Shown here piece by piece: positions 7,743-15,083 of a stretch of DNA of 19,491 bases (positions are counted from its first letter, which is position 1; every line of letters begins with the position of its first letter). The translations under genes and the position numbers were made by a program. The DNA is from Prevotella sp. CAG:1185 (GTDB lineage Bacteria; Bacteroidota; Bacteroidia; Bacteroidales; Bacteroidaceae): contig HF992559.1 in the NCBI GenBank assembly GCA_000436695.1, forward strand, positions 15,432 through 34,922. The letters run 5' to 3'. The notes below the pieces were generated by a model. The model was not told the origin of the DNA. It did not search any database and saw nothing but the letters and a program-made list of their open reading frames with translations.

Positions 7743-7765
7743 GACTTATAAAAACCTTATTATAG

Positions 7766-7796
7766 TTGCATAATTACAAATAATACACTAATTTTG
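7766..7796 (+). promoter_or_regulatory. promoter of the glycosyltransferase gene
   Basis: TTG (7766-7768), 20 bases, then TAATTTTG (7789-7796) match the Bacteroidetes consensus. The ATG follows the -7 box by only 5 bases, so transcription should begin at or within a base or two of the start codon. Confidence 0.65.
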
Positions 7797-7801
7797 CAAC
7801 T

Positions 7802-8764
7802 ATGAACAATATCACAGAAAGCATCGATAAAACATTAGTCAGTTTCATTATAACATGTTCCAATTTATCCGTCAAGCAGGTATCTGATTGTCTCGACAGC
7901 ATTCTGCATTTGTCATTGAGAGCAGCAGAAAGAGAAATCATTGTTGTTGATGACGGCTCGGATGAGTCGATAATAGACAAATTAAATCAATATCGCGATG
8001 AAATAATTTATGTAAGGTGCAGGAAAAGCGGATTAAGTGCTGCCCGCAACTTAGGACTAAGAGTTGTTTCAGGTGAGTATGTCCAGTTCATTAATGGTGA
8101 AGACAGACTGATACCCGATGCATACGAGCATTGTCTGGATATTGTAAGATATAAGTCTCCGGATATAGTTCTGTTTAATTCTTCTGACAAGATAAGCCGA
8201 ACAGCATCTTTTTACATTCCTGAACCTGTAGATGGTGCGCAATACATGAGGCACAACAATCTTCACGCAACCGCATGGGGATATGTATTTTGTCAAAAAA
8301 TTCTTATGGATTTGCGTTTTACTCCCGGACTTATCAATGAAGACGAAGAGTTTACGCCACAATTACTGTTACGTGCAGAAAAAGTCTACAGTACAGATAT
8401 TGTTGCCTATTACTACAAAAAGAAAAGTTCGCATATTATGCGTAATAAAGACTCACGTTTCCTATTAAAACATCTTAATGATTACGAGCATATAATTTTC
8501 CATTTAAAAGAGCTTGAAGATACGCTACCTGTTGCTGACAGACAAGCGCTACAAAGGCGCGTCGCACAACTGACTATGGATTATATATTCAAAATAATTA
8601 AGCTTACACGGTCGTCAAAACAGCTTAACACTCGTTTAAAGCGCCTTGAAGACGGAGGCTTGCTCCCATTACCAGATAAAAAATACACACGTAAATACTC
8701 TATTTTAAGACACATCATAAAAAGTAAAATACTGAGAAGATGTGTGTCCGCAGTACTAAAATAG
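7802..8764 (+). CDS. family 2 glycosyltransferase (GT-A fold)
   Basis: This 320-residue soluble enzyme is predicted to transfer a sugar from a nucleotide-sugar donor, probably for a surface glycan. The GT2 signature begins at residue 12 (LVSFIITCSNLS), with VVDDGSDES (48-56) for nucleotide binding and KSGLSAARNLGL (75-86). At the DxD position the sequence is FINGEDRL (96-103), where most relatives read FxDSDDxL. NEDEEFTPQLLLRA (179-192) supplies the usual acidic ED.EF segment. The C-terminus is basic with amphipathic stretches, with no clear membrane helix, so it may associate with the membrane peripherally. Acceptor and sugar cannot be told. It stands alone between an AT-rich gap and the nqr operon, not in a polysaccharide cluster. 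There is no Shine-Dalgarno site, and the message may be leaderless. Confidence 0.9.
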   Translation: MNNITESIDKTLVSFIITCSNLSVKQVSDCLDSILHLSLRAAEREIIVVDDGSDESIIDKLNQYRDEIIYVRCRKSGLSAARNLGLRVVSGEYVQFINGEDRLIPDAYEHCLDIVRYKSPDIVLFNSSDKISRTASFYIPEPVDGAQYMRHNNLHATAWGYVFCQKILMDLRFTPGLINEDEEFTPQLLLRAEKVYSTDIVAYYYKKKSSHIMRNKDSRFLLKHLNDYEHIIFHLKELEDTLPVADRQALQRRVAQLTMDYIFKIIKLTRSSKQLNTRLKRLEDGGLLPLPDKKYTRKYSILRHIIKSKILRRCVSAVLK

Positions 8765-8841
8765 TATTTGCCCGGCAATTATACATAATGACAATAAGCA
8801 GCCAACAGAAATTTACTTACTAAAACCTGCAAACAAGAATG

Positions 8842-8879
8842 AAGCCGAATGAAACGTCATACTCAGTTTCATTCGGCTT
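8842..8879. terminator. bidirectional terminator between GT gene and nqrF
   Basis: Bases 8842-8855 (AAGCCGAATGAAAC) and 8866-8879 form a perfect 14-bp stem with a 10-base loop. It lies 77 bases after the glycosyltransferase stop and 45 bases beyond the end of nqrF. On the plus strand it is followed by TAATTTAAT. Placement between convergent genes fits termination of both transcripts. Confidence 0.75.
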
Positions 8880-8924
8880 TAATTTAATATTGATAAAAAT
8901 CTTATTTAATCTTTATCTCTTTTA

Positions 8925-10193
8925 TCATCCAAAGTTATCATACATTATTGATTCCGGATCAACTCCAAGGCTGTCAAGCATATTTACAACAGCATTGCTC
9001 ATAGGACCAGGACCACACATATAATATTCAATATCTTCTGGAGAGTCAACATCTTTAAGATAAGTTTCATACATTACCTTATGCACAAATCCTGGAGTAT
9101 ATTTAACTCCGGCCTTGTCTGCCTCAGGATCTGGACGGTCTAATGCAAGATGGAAATGGAAATTGCTGAATTCTTTCTCCAATTCAAGGAAATCATTGAG
9201 ATAGAAAACTTCAGCAAGCGATCTTGCTCCATAGAAATAATGAAGTTCGCGGTCTCTTACATTCAGTGTCTTTGTCATGTGCATTATCTGTGAACGCAAA
9301 GGAGCCATACCTGCTCCACCGCCAACCCAAATCATTTCCTTCTTACTGTTGAATATCGGATGGAAATCTCCGTATGGGCCACTCATAATAACCTTATCGC
9401 CAGGTTTGCGGCTAAATATATAAGATGAGGCTATACCGGTAGGAACATCTTGGAATCCCACTTGAGGTCTCGGCTTAAATGGCGGTGTGGCTATACGTAC
9501 TGTAAGCATTATCCTGTCGCCTTCTGCGGGATAGTTGGCCATTGAGTAAGCTCTGACAGTTGGCACAGGATTCTTAGCCTTAATTGAGAACATATTGTAT
9601 TTCTCCCACATAGGAAGATATTTATCGCCTATGCTGCTCTTGTCAAAGTCTTTATCATAGTCTATGCAATCGTAAGCCGGTATCTTAATCTGCGCATAAG
9701 AACCTGGAATAAAATCCATGTGCTCACCTTCTGGCAGTGCGACAATAAACTCTTTAATAAATGAACTGACGTTTTTATTACTGATAACAGTACACTCCCA
9801 TTCTTTTACGCCCAAAACACTTTCAGGTACTTTTATCTTAAGGTCACCCTTTACCTTACACTGGCAACCAAGGCGCCAATGGTCCTTAATCTGCTTACGG
9901 GTGAAATGGGGCTTTTCTGAATCAAGAATCTCTCCTCCACCTTCAAGTACCTGTACACGGCATTGTCCGCAGCTTGATTTACCGCCACAGGCAGACGGCA
10001 AGTATATACCGTTTTCTGTAAGAGTTGCCATCAATGATGCTCCCTGCGGCACAGATATAGTCTTTTTGTCGTTGATGTTAATGTTGACATTTCCGCTCGG
10101 AGACAGATAACGTTTTGCGATCAACAAGATTGCAACGAGCAAAAGGATTATTATAAGAAAAACTACTATGCTTGTTAAAATAAATTGTACCAT
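8925..10193 (-). CDS. nqrF: Na+-translocating NADH:quinone reductase subunit F
   Basis: NqrF takes electrons from NADH and passes them through FAD and a 2Fe-2S centre into the complex. The 422-residue protein has one N-terminal membrane helix (about 4-27), then a ferredoxin domain with cluster ligands C69, C75, C78 and C110 in CGGKSSCGQC and LGC. It also has the FAD-binding RAYSMANYP (214-222), the nucleotide-binding GGGAGMAPLR (291-300) and the C-terminal CGPGPM (393-398). All expected residues are present and the length is close to the family's roughly 408-425. It is the last gene of the operon, 8 bases after nqrE, and ends before the 8842-8879 hairpin. Confidence 0.97.
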   Translation of the reverse strand: MVQFILTSIVVFLIIILLLVAILLIAKRYLSPSGNVNININDKKTISVPQGASLMATLTENGIYLPSACGGKSSCGQCRVQVLEGGGEILDSEKPHFTRKQIKDHWRLGCQCKVKGDLKIKVPESVLGVKEWECTVISNKNVSSFIKEFIVALPEGEHMDFIPGSYAQIKIPAYDCIDYDKDFDKSSIGDKYLPMWEKYNMFSIKAKNPVPTVRAYSMANYPAEGDRIMLTVRIATPPFKPRPQVGFQDVPTGIASSYIFSRKPGDKVIMSGPYGDFHPIFNSKKEMIWVGGGAGMAPLRSQIMHMTKTLNVRDRELHYFYGARSLAEVFYLNDFLELEKEFSNFHFHLALDRPDPEADKAGVKYTPGFVHKVMYETYLKDVDSPEDIEYYMCGPGPMSNAVVNMLDSLGVDPESIMYDNFG

Positions 10194-10201
10194 ATCGAAA
10201 C

Positions 10202-10828
10202 TTATATTTTAAATCCAGAAAAACACATCATTGCCATGGCCATAAGACCTACAGTTATAAATGTGATGCCAAGGCCCTGCAAAGGACGCGGTACGTCACA
10301 ATACTGCATTTTCTCCCTTATGGCACCCATCGAAACTATAGCCAAGGTCCATCCTATACCACTACCTGCGGCATAAACAACAGCGTCTGCCACAGAACCT
10401 ATGTACTGAGAATTAGAAGGATCAAGATTTATTCGCTGCTGCATAAACAGTGATGCACCCATTATGGCACAGTTAACAGCAATAAGGGGAAGAAATATAC
10501 CCAATGAAGAATATAGCGACGGCGAGAAACGCTCAACCACCATCTCAACCAATTGCGTTATACCTGCTATGACGGCAATGAACAATATAAAACTAAGATA
10601 TGATAAATCAACTCCATCGGCAAGACAGTCAGGTCCTAATACATATACCTGCAGCAAATAGTCAACAGGCACTGTTATTATAAGGACAAATGTTACAGCC
10701 ACACCGAGACCTAATGATGTCTTCACATTCTTTGAAACGGCAAGGAACGAACACATTCCAAGGAAGAATGCAAAAATCATATTGTCAACAAATATTGAGC
10801 GGAAGAATAAACTTATAATATGTTCCAT
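10202..10828 (-). CDS. nqrE: Na+-translocating NADH:quinone reductase subunit E
   Basis: NqrE is a six-helix inner-membrane subunit that pairs with NqrD in inverted topology and shares an iron-sulfur centre with it. The 208-residue protein has the conserved ISLFFRSIFVDNMIFAFFLGMCSFLAVSK N-terminal region in outline. Cysteines at 26 and 120 (VNCAIMGAS) correspond to the metal-binding pair of the Vibrio enzyme. The region DAVVYAAGSGIGWTLAI near the C-terminus is also typical. It follows nqrD by 23 bases and precedes nqrF by 8. It is homologous to RnfA, but the surrounding full nqr set settles the assignment. Confidence 0.96.
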   Translation of the reverse strand: MEHIISLFFRSIFVDNMIFAFFLGMCSFLAVSKNVKTSLGLGVAVTFVLIITVPVDYLLQVYVLGPDCLADGVDLSYLSFILFIAVIAGITQLVEMVVERFSPSLYSSLGIFLPLIAVNCAIMGASLFMQQRINLDPSNSQYIGSVADAVVYAAGSGIGWTLAIVSMGAIREKMQYCDVPRPLQGLGITFITVGLMAMAMMCFSGFKI

Positions 10829-10851
10829 AATAATTCTTTAATTCAAAACAG

Positions 10852-11478
10852 TTAATCTTTTTCTGAAAAAAATGACCTGTGTATCCATATTACACAACCT
10901 AACAGAATCAAAGCCATTGCAGGCATTGTCATCATACCATTATTGATATATCCGGCCTGATAGAAACTGTCTGGAATAATTTGGAATCCTAGTAACGAAC
11001 CTCGTCCTAAGAATTCTCTTACAGCACCAACAATTACAAGTATCATTGCATATCCAAGACCATTTGACAGTCCGTCAATAAAACTTGGTATCGGCTTATT
11101 TATCATTGCAAAGGCCTCTAGGCGTCCCATCAATATACAGTTTGTAATAATCAGTCCAACGTATACAGACAACTGTACACTGACATCATAGGCAAAAGCC
11201 TTGAGAATTTGGCTTACAATTGTAACCAGCGCAGCTACAACAACAAGCTGGACAATGATTCTTATTCGGTTAGGTATGGTATGCCTGATAATAGATATTA
11301 TTATATTTGAGAAGGCTGTAATTATTGTAACAGCAAGTCCCATTACTATAGCAGGCCTCAGTTGTGATGTAACAGCCAAAGCAGAACAAATGCCAAGCAC
11401 CTGTACTAGTATAGGATTATCAGCACTCAACGGAGTGGTGAAAATCTGTTTATTTTCTTTTGAAAACAATTTTCCCAT
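10852..11478 (-). CDS. nqrD: Na+-translocating NADH:quinone reductase subunit D
   Basis: NqrD is a 208-residue integral membrane subunit with six predicted helices, homologous to RnfE and paired with NqrE. Key residues are C31 (LGICSALAVTSQLRPA) and C114 (ITNCILMGRLEAFA), which match the cysteines that hold the intramembrane iron-sulfur centre in Vibrio Nqr. The loop KPIPSFIDGLSNGLGYA is also characteristic. It starts at the ATG 15 bases after nqrC, with only a weak AAAGG upstream. Translation is probably coupled to the genes before it. Confidence 0.96.
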   Translation of the reverse strand: MGKLFSKENKQIFTTPLSADNPILVQVLGICSALAVTSQLRPAIVMGLAVTIITAFSNIIISIIRHTIPNRIRIIVQLVVVAALVTIVSQILKAFAYDVSVQLSVYVGLIITNCILMGRLEAFAMINKPIPSFIDGLSNGLGYAMILVIVGAVREFLGRGSLLGFQIIPDSFYQAGYINNGMMTMPAMALILLGCVIWIHRSFFSEKD

Positions 11479-11493
11479 AAAACCTTTTTGTTT

Positions 11494-12228
11494 TTATTTG
11501 TCATTAAGAAAACTTATATATTTACCTAAGCAGTCTTTGAGCATCATGTCTACTCCATTAGATGTCAATGTGGCTCCGGTCACACCATCGCATTGCGTAG
11601 TTTTATCCTTTACATCGTTCTTTTTCAAGACAGAAAGAGCAATGCCGTTAACGCCGGCCTTTGTCAATTTCTTTCCGATGAACTGCTTCTGCCATTCAAT
11701 GTTATCTTTTATCTCAGCACCCAAGCCTGCTGTTTCACTTTCATGAGTGAAGTATGCGCCAAAAACTGTGTTTTTGTCATAGTCAATGGCAATATAGCCG
11801 CTTATAGGTCCCCATAATCCCATACCATAGACAGGTATGACATATTTTGTCTCATTATTTATTTTACATACAAATAATGCAAGACGTCCCGCCTTAAAGT
11901 CTGAACTGTTTAATTTGAACCCTGCATCTTCTCCGCCTTTTGTACCTTTTTTAACTATCTGATTATCAGCATTGATGATGTCGTCGCTCTCAACAATATT
12001 TTTATATTGTTCAGCTACCTCATTATCAGTCAGGTCACGCAAGTTGAGTGCGGCCAATATCTGTCGTTTTTTATCCAAAGCGACATTAACATCTTGCGCA
12101 GGTTTTAAATAGCTAGAGATAAATGCCAGCAGAAAAGCTACAATAACAACAATTATTGCAGAATAAACAATGGTGTATATATTTGAATTTGTATTCAATA
12201 CTTTTCTATCTTTTGTCATAGCACTCAT
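11494..12228 (-). CDS. nqrC: Na+-translocating NADH:quinone reductase subunit C
   Basis: NqrC carries a covalently bound FMN outside the membrane. The 244-residue protein has an N-terminal membrane helix (about 17-41) and a periplasmic FMN-binding domain. The flavinylation motif DGVTGAT ends at T220, the expected attachment threonine, which the flavin transferase ApbE would modify. GMGLWGPISGYIAID and HESETAGLGAEI are the other conserved segments. It starts 4 bases after the nqrB stop. A second in-frame ATG three codons later (12219) is possible. It resembles RnfG, but operon context supports NqrC. Confidence 0.96.
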   Translation of the reverse strand: MSAMTKDRKVLNTNSNIYTIVYSAIIVVIVAFLLAFISSYLKPAQDVNVALDKKRQILAALNLRDLTDNEVAEQYKNIVESDDIINADNQIVKKGTKGGEDAGFKLNSSDFKAGRLALFVCKINNETKYVIPVYGMGLWGPISGYIAIDYDKNTVFGAYFTHESETAGLGAEIKDNIEWQKQFIGKKLTKAGVNGIALSVLKKNDVKDKTTQCDGVTGATLTSNGVDMMLKDCLGKYISFLNDK

Positions 12229-12232
12229 GGAT

Positions 12233-13390
12233 TTAAATATTTTGAGAAGTACGTTTTGCTCTCATTGATATATTGTGCTGCACTACGCAATAATCTATTA
12301 GAGGCGCAAACATGTTCATAAATAAGATTGAGAGCATCATTCCTTCAGGATATCCTGGATTCATTATTCGGATTGCAATCGCCATTACACCTATCAGGAA
12401 GCCATAAATATACTTACCGGTTTCTGTTCTTGCCGATGTAACCGGGTCGGTTGCCATAAATACGGCACCGAAACAGAATCCTCCTAAGAACAAATGCTCA
12501 TACCAGGTAATTGATGTCATTCCAAGTTCTTTGAATGTAAATGCCATAAATGCACCACCAACAAATACGCTAAGCATTGTTTTCCAGCTTGCAATACCTG
12601 TGACGAGCAGTATTATTGCTCCTATTCCTATGGCAATTACACTTGTTTCACCTATTGAACCAGGTATAAGTCCGACAATCATGTCATTAAGGCTGTAACC
12701 TACGTCCATGCCTTGAGATGTAAGTGCAAGAGGTGTAGCTTGTGTAAACGTATCAGGTAAGACATTACCAAGTCCAAATATTGTGTCGTTGGCAATCCAT
12801 ACGCTGTCACCACTCATTTCAGTAGGATAAGAGAAGAACATGAATGCACGCGCAGCCAAGGCAACATTAAATATGTTCATTCCTGTACCGCCGAATATCT
12901 CCTTTACGAATATAACTGAAAAAGCCACAGCTATAGCAAGAATCCACAAAGGGCAGTTAACAGGTATGATCATCGGTATTAATATTCCGCTGACGAGGTA
13001 TCCTTCCTGTATCTCCTCACCCTTCATCTGTGCCCAAATAAATTCTATACCCAGGCCGACAATGTAGCTTACAAGAATTTTGGGTAATACTGCCAAAAAT
13101 CCGTAAATGAACATATCTATGAAAGACGCATTTGCAAGCTGATTTGCAGAAGCGTAATTCTGATATCCAACATTATACATTCCAAATAATAAAGCCGGAA
13201 TCAATGCAATGACCACAATACTCATTATTCGCTTAGAGTCTATTGCGTCATGAATGTTTGTTCCGGTCTTAGATGTGGTATTGGGTACATACATAAAAGT
13301 CTCAATACCTTCAAAAACACTGCGAAAACAATGGAGCTTTCCGTCGCCTTCAAACAATGGCTTTATTTTGTCTAAATAATTTCTCAACAT
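12233..13390 (-). CDS. nqrB: Na+-translocating NADH:quinone reductase subunit B
   Basis: NqrB is the large membrane subunit that carries covalent FMN and riboflavin, contributes to quinone reduction and forms part of the sodium path. The 385-residue product is rich in hydrophobic helices and has the conserved KEIFGGTGMNIFNVALAARAF and PVTSARTETGKYIYG segments. At the FMN site the motif is DTFTQAT, with the candidate threonine at T219. The textbook form is S/TGAT, and here Gly is replaced by Gln. The ApbE-required D..T.AT positions are kept. It is somewhat shorter than the Vibrio subunit of about 415 residues. It starts 11 bases after nqrA and ends 4 bases before nqrC. Confidence 0.96.
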   Translation of the reverse strand: MLRNYLDKIKPLFEGDGKLHCFRSVFEGIETFMYVPNTTSKTGTNIHDAIDSKRIMSIVVIALIPALLFGMYNVGYQNYASANQLANASFIDMFIYGFLAVLPKILVSYIVGLGIEFIWAQMKGEEIQEGYLVSGILIPMIIPVNCPLWILAIAVAFSVIFVKEIFGGTGMNIFNVALAARAFMFFSYPTEMSGDSVWIANDTIFGLGNVLPDTFTQATPLALTSQGMDVGYSLNDMIVGLIPGSIGETSVIAIGIGAIILLVTGIASWKTMLSVFVGGAFMAFTFKELGMTSITWYEHLFLGGFCFGAVFMATDPVTSARTETGKYIYGFLIGVMAIAIRIMNPGYPEGMMLSILFMNMFAPLIDYCVVQHNISMRAKRTSQNI

Positions 13391-13401
13391 ATGAAATAAA
13401 T

Positions 13402-14766
13402 TTAAGCATTCTCTTTACGCAACATGTCTAATCCGTTTCTTACGATAGACTGAAGTTCAAGTTTTGACGAATCAACGAATTCAGGCAAAGCAAAATCCTC
13501 AGGAGAAACTTCATATATTCCTAAAGCTTCCATTTTATCAATGTCTCCTACTATAATTGCCTTTATAAGATACTCACCAAATATATTCATTGGCAACACT
13601 TTGTCGTATTCGCCACTCATTATCATGTGTCTCTTACCACCTTTTATTCTAGAGTCAAGTGTATATTCTTTTCCCCTTGTAAGCCAACTGATTGTAAGCC
13701 AACTGAAATAACTCCTATTTACAGAATACTGATTAAAACGTGGCATTATCCAACCAAAAAGTTCATTAACATCATCACCCTCTGGTATTACTGTTACTTC
13801 CGATGCATGTGCATCAAGATAATCATCAAGAGAACATTTATGTCCAGTAAGAACATTTCCGTTTATTATTCTGATATTCTTATCTTTAGATATATTGCCT
13901 TCAAGTAAAGATTCAATCTTTTGGCCTACAAGAACATCCATATAACATGGTTTATGAACTTCACTTCCTGCTATGGCTATAGTGTGAACAAGATTTATTT
14001 TTCCGGTATTAAACAATCTTCCAATGTAAATCACTGTTGTTGGATCTACGGTCCAAACGACATCTCCCTTATTTACCGGATCGATATGATTTATCTGTAC
14101 TCCAACATTCCCGGCCGGACAAGGTCCGTCAAAAATATTCACTTCGACATCATCAACCCGTCGTAAACTTTCTGAACATTGATTACGTCCAATGCCAAGA
14201 TAAGTTTTGGATATTTTTGACAATGCCGTTAGACCTGTTTGAAAATCTTTTTCGTTACCTATTAATTCAAATTCAAAATCACATGCCAAAGGCTTATCGC
14301 GCAAAGCGCTGATGAAAATACCTTTAGGCAATACTTCCGGATTTGTAGAAATTGCATAAGGCAACTGATTGATGTATCCAAAAATACCGGCTTCCAACAA
14401 AGAGTTGATTACTTCTTCTGATGAAAGAGTATTTACATCTTTCGCTCCGAAATCAACATATTGTTGTGTTTCATCTGAATTAATTACAACTTGCAAAACT
14501 TTTCGTCTTTCTCCTCTAACTATTGAAGAAATATTTCCACTAACCGGAGACGAAAATCCAACAGATGGAAATTGCTTGTTTACAAACAGAGTGTCACCAA
14601 CTTTTACGTGATCACCTTCTTTTACAACCACCTTAGGCTTTACACCTGGAAAGCAATCTGGGCAAAGTGCAAACTCATTACATGCTTTGGCTTTCATTTT
14701 TACCTTCTCAGCTTTACCCTTAAGGTGAATGTCTAATCCTTTGCGTAATTTAATAACTTTTGTCAT
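13402..14766 (-). CDS. nqrA: Na+-translocating NADH:quinone reductase subunit A
   Basis: NqrA is the peripheral cytoplasmic subunit and the first gene of the nqrABCDEF operon. The 454-residue protein begins MTKVIKLRKGLDIHLKGKAE, followed by LCPDCFPGVKPKVVVKEGDHVKVGD, a biotinyl-like barrel segment. Conserved stretches FDGPCPAGNVGVQINHIDPV and HKPCYMDVLVGQKI follow, and a C-terminal region ends with a run of charged residues. I use the ATG at 14766. The frame runs on to a TTG at 14814, but that lies inside the -7 box, and families start at the VIKLRKGLD block. A small hairpin lies 5 bases before the ATG and may affect translation of the operon. Confidence 0.96.
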   Translation of the reverse strand: MTKVIKLRKGLDIHLKGKAEKVKMKAKACNEFALCPDCFPGVKPKVVVKEGDHVKVGDTLFVNKQFPSVGFSSPVSGNISSIVRGERRKVLQVVINSDETQQYVDFGAKDVNTLSSEEVINSLLEAGIFGYINQLPYAISTNPEVLPKGIFISALRDKPLACDFEFELIGNEKDFQTGLTALSKISKTYLGIGRNQCSESLRRVDDVEVNIFDGPCPAGNVGVQINHIDPVNKGDVVWTVDPTTVIYIGRLFNTGKINLVHTIAIAGSEVHKPCYMDVLVGQKIESLLEGNISKDKNIRIINGNVLTGHKCSLDDYLDAHASEVTVIPEGDDVNELFGWIMPRFNQYSVNRSYFSWLTISWLTRGKEYTLDSRIKGGKRHMIMSGEYDKVLPMNIFGEYLIKAIIVGDIDKMEALGIYEVSPEDFALPEFVDSSKLELQSIVRNGLDMLRKENA

Positions 14767-14771
14767 AGTGT

Positions 14772-14787
14772 CAGTTTTAAAAAACTG
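14772..14787 (-). promoter_or_regulatory. hairpin or dyad just before the nqrA start
   Basis: CAGTTTT and AAAACTG form a perfect 7-bp inverted repeat separated by two bases, ending 5 bases before the nqrA ATG. In the transcript it can fold as a 6-bp stem with a 4-base loop. It sits where a ribosome would load, so it could tune translation, or it could be a dimeric protein site. Neither is proven. Confidence 0.35.
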
Positions 14788-14811
14788 TAGGTTCTTTATA
14801 TTTTTGCTCTG

Positions 14812-14843
14812 CAAATCTACAAAAATTAACTGTAATAAACGAA
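14812..14843 (-). promoter_or_regulatory. promoter of the nqrABCDEF operon
   Basis: On the minus strand, TAGATTTG (14812-14819) matches TAnnTTTG. TTCG (14840-14843) lies exactly 20 bases upstream as a 3-of-4 -33 box; a TTTG also occurs 24 bases upstream. The expected leader is about 40 bases and would include the 14772-14787 hairpin. The rest of the 317-base gap to tamB holds only the divergent tamB promoter. Confidence 0.6.
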
Positions 14844-14986
14844 CAAATTTAAAGAAATGTGTAATATTGACATGCTCAATAATTCATTACAAAAAATCAA
14901 AAATTAAAGTTTAACATTCAAATAGTACGTTCCATAACGAAAATCCATACCAAGGAAATATACTTTTCACCATTTTTCTTGATTTA

Positions 14987-15018
14987 TTCGTTTATTACGA
15001 TGAATTCATGTATTTTTG
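14987..15018 (+). promoter_or_regulatory. promoter of tamB
   Basis: TTCG (14987-14990), 20 bases, then TATTTTTG (15011-15018). The -33 box carries the same TTCG variant as the divergent nqrA promoter. The expected start near 15023 gives a leader of about 60 bases before the TTG start. Confidence 0.5.
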
Positions 15019-15083
15019 TAGGGGATTTCAAAAATAATACATATTTGTTATAATCCTGATACGGCAATAAAACAATAGAAATT

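Noticed and set aside
11201..11746. 181-codon plus-strand frame over nqrD and nqrC
   Set aside because: It spans the antisense of two conserved membrane-protein genes; its hydrophobicity mirrors theirs.
14867..14895. TTGACA sequence resembling an E. coli -35 box upstream of tamB
   Set aside because: No -10 partner at suitable spacing, and Bacteroidetes primary promoters use a different consensus.
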